The notes under the pieces are model-generated. The model was not told where the DNA came from. It worked only from the letters and a program-made list of their open reading frames with translations, and made no database searches. Position numbers and translations under genes: made by a program. A stretch of 21,085 bases of DNA, from contig JAWQRM010000607.1 in the NCBI GenBank assembly GCA_033557675.1, positions 1 through 21,085 of the forward strand, given 5' to 3'. How positions within the stretch are numbered: position 1 is the first letter of the stretch; every line of letters starts with the position of its first letter. Of the stretch, positions 10,401 to 16,400 are shown in pieces. Source of the DNA: Coptodactyla brooksi (taxonomy: Eukaryota; Arthropoda; Insecta; Coleoptera; Scarabaeidae).

Positions 10401-13400
10401 GGAATATTATGGCCAAATAGAATCGCTAATATGGAGCTGTGGAAATGGACAGAGCTGGAGAGGGTAGAGACTTTGATGAGACAGCGCAACTGGTTGGGTC
10501 ACACTGAGGAAACCACTCTTAAGCATCACGGGACAGAGTTTGGAGTACCGAGCGGAGGGAGCAAGGAGACCGGGAAAACCGAGGAATACGTGGAGGAGAT
10601 GCCTAAACAACGACTTGGCGATGCATAATTGGACATGGGACCAAATAAATACCAGGGAGAGGGGACAGTGGAAGTAGACGGTGAAGGGGGTAATGGATAT
10701 GGATACACAGGAGGGAGCTCCTGTGGAGCTACGAGCTATGGAAGGAAGAAAGTTTAATTTTGGATCTAGTTACCTCAGAAAATAAAGGCGGGTTGGTTTT
10801 CTGCATTTTCACAAGTTTGTCCTCAAGTTCAGTATTTTTTTCAGTAAGTTGTTTAACTTCTTTGGCAACTACATCGGATATAAGCTTTTCCATGCACTTA
10901 GTAAACTTGTTCTTTAAAAACTAGGTTACTTCAGATGATTTCTCAGCTATTCTTTCATTACCTGCTCTAGTGTCAGGCATGCTGCAGGTTATGATATTGA
11001 AAATTTTCACTCTTCACAGTAAATATGTGTTGTCAGTACCAACATTGAACATAAACTCCATTTAGGTTTCAGATAGATTTAGGCTCCAGATAGATAGACA
11101 TTGTTGCTATCGAAATGTTTGGATTACCATTCAATCTGAATGATAATCCATACATTTCAATTTTACACCAATGATACTGCAACAGTAAATTTGTTTCTTA
11201 ATCTGTATTTATTGCAAGAACTTTTAACGTAATATTATTGTGATAATCTTATCGTGTGCAGTATGTAATATTTTTGCTTAGGAGATATTTTCATTTATGT
11301 ACGTTTTTATGTTAGATAAATTCTATAATTTAGTTTAGTGAGGTATGAAGTCTATTTAACATTGAAAAGAATTTATTTCAAAATTACTTAACCTTAGATC
11401 TAACAATATTCTGCAAATCATCCACTGAATAAGATCACATCAGAAAACACGTTCTCTGAAATTTGAATAAAAAAAATAAAGATTGAACTAGATTTACAGC
11501 AAGCAAAATCTTCAAAACTTTTATTCATTTTTCTTGTAATTTCTTGTAATGTGGGACAATTTTTGCATAGATATTCTCTACTATTCCAAGTAGAGAATAT
11601 TTATTTTAGGACCAACGCAAAAATGTAAAAGTAGCATACAAAAAATTGATAATAAATAATAAAACCAGCAAATGGACCACCGTCAAGGAAATAGAATTCT
11701 GGAAGAATAGAGAGACAAACAAAAGTGATATTTACGCAATCTTTTCATGGAAATTTTTTTGTGTACATCCTAACGTTTATCACGCGGCAACTAAACAGAG
11801 TTCGAAAAATAGAGCTAATGGACTGATAGCAAAAATGCTGAGCCTGTTACTGCAGCAGTACATACGAAAACAATTCTGGAACATGTAATGCAGCAATCAG
11901 GTTCAGATTTCCCGTAAGTTATAAGCAGAACACTATATACACACAATAAAATAATGCAAAATCGCATTGTTTCGACAATGTAATAGAACTGCAATAGAAA
12001 GGTTTAGTGAAGGTTTGGTTTATTCAGTTTAAATCAAAACCGCCAAATAGTACCGATTATATGGGGATTATGTATTGTATTTTCTATTCAATGGATTTGA
12101 ACCCTAGTGTTTGCAATAAAGTGCTTTCCCGAATACAGTCGATGTACATTTCGAATTGCATAGGTTAATTTTCTTCTTTAAAAAACACCTTTAATTCTAA
12201 AAACGCCTTAAAGATGCTCTAGGGCATGTAAAACGTTAATTTGCTTTTATGATCAAAGTAATGACGAAGAAAGTTTGGTAAAACTATATTATTTAGTCGT
12301 AACATTAATATTTTTTCAGTGTTTGGTATCTATATTTTCTTGTGATAGTTGGAGGATAGTCACAGTAGAAGGCTTAAAAAGTCCACAAAAAGGTTACCAT
12401 AAAATACAAGATACCTTGGTTAAGTACAATGGAACCCAATGTGGATTTTGCACCCCTGGAATGGTCATGACGATGTACTACTTATCAAGCAAGGCAAACT
12501 TAACACAAGCAGAGGTCGATAATTCCTTCGGAGGAAATCTTTGCCGCTGTACAGGATACCGGCCAATTTTAGAAGCTTTCAAGTCTCTAGCATTCGCCAC
12601 AAGCAGTTGCAAGATAGCCGATATAGAAGACATACCGCTGTGTCCTTTGAAAGACGAACTAAGGGATTGGACTCAACTGTTTGCAATAGATAAAACTCCA
12701 TTTGGATTAGAGTTCGGTGGAAGCAATTGGTATAAAGTCTTCACCGTTAGCGAAATCTTTCAGCTGTTTGCAAAATACCCAACGTTTTCATATGAATTAG
12801 TTGCTGGAAATACTGCTCGTGGAGTTTACAAAACGAGTACGGAAAAAGACTTATATATTGATATTACAAACGTAAAAGAGTTACAACAATATGATATAAA
12901 AACTACTTTGGAATTAGGAGCAAATACTACTCTAAGTGAAACAATGGACATTTTTAGAAATGTTGGGAGAATCGATAAACGCTTCAACTATTTAACTCGA
13001 CTAGCGGATCATATTGATTTAATTGCTACCGTTCCGATTAGGAATGTACGTTACTTTTTTTAATAATTCTATGAAGTGTATAGTATAAAATGATTATTAT
13101 CTATTGATACCAAATTTTATTTCTAGATAGGAACGTTGGCAGGAAACCTTTCAATTAAACACGAACATAATGAATTTCCATCAGATATTTTTCTCATTTT
13201 GGAAACCGCGGGAGCAACACTTCAGATAGGTATTATTATACATATACTTTGTCTTCTAGTGGCAGTAAGAAGCCAATTGCTAAGCACCATATCAGAAACG
13301 CGCCACAACTATAACAGTTAATTGGTACTTGGTGGGTGTTTCAATAGATAAATAATGATATCAGCGACACATTTCTTTGAAGTCATCATTAATCATAAAT

Positions 13401-16400
13401 AAGGTTGTTCAACGATCCAGAATAATCTCTAAAACTAACAAACACCTTAACCATAACAACACTGTTTTTAATCTCGACGTATGTTTTGGTTTATCTAGTA
13501 AACCTGATTCAGGTGGATGGACCAGAATAATGGACCACAAAAGCACTAACATAGTTATGTCATCGGCATGATGATATTGATGCTAACTATATTCGTCAAT
13601 AATTATACACTAAGCTTTTTAGATAAAATTTCCTCGAAAAATGTTATCTACCACACTTTTGTAACAATGTTTTATGCGCAAAAATTATTAAACCACAATA
13701 ATCGGATACAGTTTTTACGTTATTTAATCGTAAAATTGTAATTGTACGTATTTAAAGCTACTTGACCTTGAGCACACCCTTTATTGATAGTATTCATGTA
13801 CAAAAATTATATATATAAGACTGTACTAATTATTGATAAGCAATGTTGGCATAAAATACAATAATCCAAAACTAACACCATAGGTAAAGTTTAAAGACTT
13901 CAAATCGCCTTCTTAATACTAAAATTAACCTTGCTAAGTGTTTCATTGTTCAGGTGTTTTAAGTGAACAGTGTTACTTCAGAATATAAAGGTTCTTTCAA
14001 GCATTCCTTTTGTAAAGGAATTTCTTATTGTTGTAAAGTTAATTCAGTTACTTAAAATATTTTATTTGCCTTTTTAGCCACGAAAGATGATTTGAAAACA
14101 ATGGATTTACTGCAATATCTTAAGACAGACATGAAGTATAGAGTAATAAAGAAAATTATTCTTCCACCATTGGATGGTTCTTATTTATACAATAGTTACA
14201 AGGTGAAAGTTCCCTCTATATGCTTGTAATGATTACCGTTAATTGCAAATCGATTTAATTTTAGATAATGCCACGTGCACAAAACGCGCACGCAATTGTG
14301 AATGCAGGTTTTAGACTTAAGCTAGACCAAAGTTCAATCGTAACAGAGGCTAGAATCGTATACGGAGGGATAAATCCGACATTTGTGCATGCGCAACAGC
14401 TTGAGAACTTCGCGAAAGGTAAAAAACTGTTTAACAATGATGTATTGCAGCAATGCTATAAGACGCTGGACGATGAATTAAAACCAGACCACGTCTTACC
14501 CGATCCAAAACCCGAATTTAGGAAAGGTCTGGCCATAGCGTTGTTCTACAAATACATATTAAGTATCGTTCCCGAATACATACTGACACCCCGCAATGTG
14601 TCTGGTGGTAAAAAATTGGTAAGACCAATTTCTTCTGGTGTACAAGACATTGAGACGGATGAGGCAATGTATCCCGTTACAAAACCTATTCCAAAGATTG
14701 AAGCGTACCCACAAGTTTCAGGTAACTGTAATAATTATTAAATATAAGGATACGATTAAAACACCACAATGAAGTTTTTCATTTAACCTTTATCTTGTAT
14801 CTTAAATCAAGGTGAAGCAAAATATGTTATCGACCATCCCGATCAGCCTAACCAACTTTTTGGTGCGTTAGTCCTAGCGAAGGCACCTGCGAATTCAAAT
14901 ATTCTCACGATAAGCAGTTCAAAAGCAACGGTAAATTTATAATTTTGCAAAAATAAACATTACATTTTTCATTTTCGTAGGCAGTCAAGGGAGTTGTAGC
15001 ATTTTACACTGCAAAAGACATTCCAGGCGTAAATGACTTTACATACGGTCAGCTGGTAAAAGAAAAAATATTTGCTGATGGAACGATTGACTATCATTCA
15101 CAACCCGTTGGTATGATTGTTGCAAATACACAAGAGATTGCCGAAAAGGCTGCTGAATTAGTCGAGATTAGCTATATTAAATCATTAAAACCCCCTTTAT
15201 TAACAATACAAGATCTCATCAAGAAAAATGCAACGGAAAAAATTGTTCCGGATATGTCGACTAAGAGAAAGTCAACAGGCAACGATGTCACACACACTAT
15301 TGAAGGGACATATTATGCCCATTTGCAATATCATTTTCATATGGAAACCCAGAGCTGTAACGTCATTCCCACCGAAGATGGCTTGGATGTCTTTCCAACT
15401 ACACAATGGATGGATATTGTTCAAAGCAGTATATCTGCAAGTTGTAAAATACCGGCAAATAAGTACGTATACATATCGCACATGTTGTCTCTATTAGAAA
15501 GTTGTAGAAATATTATTTATCCAACAAGTGTTTGTTAGCTAAGCTGCAGAGTCACCCTAATCTGGTAGTTCTGTTCATTCGACTTACAGATAAACAGAGG
15601 GCAATATTATTGTGTAAGTTTCTATCCGTGAGATACTGCAGTACAAATCTATCATTGGGGATGCAGACTAATAACGAGAGGAAGATAACTGATGGCCAAT
15701 CAAGGAAATAATCTTTGTTATCTATCTAACCAATATTCTGGCTTATTGGTAGACATAAGACGGCCTTGCAACTTGAGCTAAATTCGTCTGCTTTTGGAAC
15801 TGACTTACCAAATAAACTTACCAACAGAACAATTACAAAATAAAATGGGTAAAAAGGCTGATGATCCAATTTTCGGACGAGCATTGGAAAAACTTTCACA
15901 AAGAGGGCTAGTATTTATTACCATGTTGTGTAATGCCACACTAAAACTTAATTATCCGGAGTAGAGTAGTACGGATTGTAGTTACTCCGAAACTTGTGTC
16001 TGCAATATCAAACGTTTTTGAAAAAGTGCCCATCAAAAGATTAAATCCCATCCTAACAACAAACAAAACAAAATTCAATCATTAACTTAGATTTCAACAA
16101 CAACATTGAAACACAAAACAAGTGCGCCGAATATTAGCTAAAATTATTTTTTTTGGATGGTCTGAGAATGCTGTTACGCACGCAGGGCCCTATCCCTGGA
16201 GTGTTGGATTCGCCTAATTCATCCTGAACAGGCCCTACCGACTAAACTCATATCTATCTTAGTGGCGTTAAATCCATCCCGGCACTACCATGAGGCATTA
16301 CTTCAGGATGGCACCACTTCCTCAGGTCCCTTAAAGGAAATCTCCTCTTCGCTCTACAGGGTAAGAGCCCACAACAGCGTGACGGACGTGCCTACAGTCC

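Larger units (their letters stand above)
1837..12319 (+). other. Intron 3 of the oxidase gene, ~10.5 kb and transposon-filled
   Basis: Donor GTAAGC at 1837 and acceptor TTTTTTCAG ending at 12319 join exons 3 and 4 in phase 0, giving VNS|CLVSIFSCD, the expected family sequence across this point. Recognised contents are listed separately. Stretches with nothing I can identify are 1837-2160, 2260-2620, 4953-5100, 5582-6729, 8911-9170 and about 10985-12319 apart from a small hairpin at 11571-11600. Confidence 0.85.

Noticed and set aside
11646..11888. 80-codon + strand frame in intron 3
   Set aside because: No family resemblance and no splice or transposon context to support it.
12275..12319. 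Met at 12275 as a gene start with a hydrophobic leader (MVKLYYLVVTLIFFQ)
   Set aside because: The hydrophobic stretch is the pyrimidine tract and acceptor of intron 3 read as codons; family similarity begins exactly at 12320, and the enzyme family is cytosolic with no signal peptide.
14268..14741. Separate gene starting MPRAQNAHA
   Set aside because: It is exon 7 of the oxidase; flanking splice sites and phases join it to exons 6 and 8.
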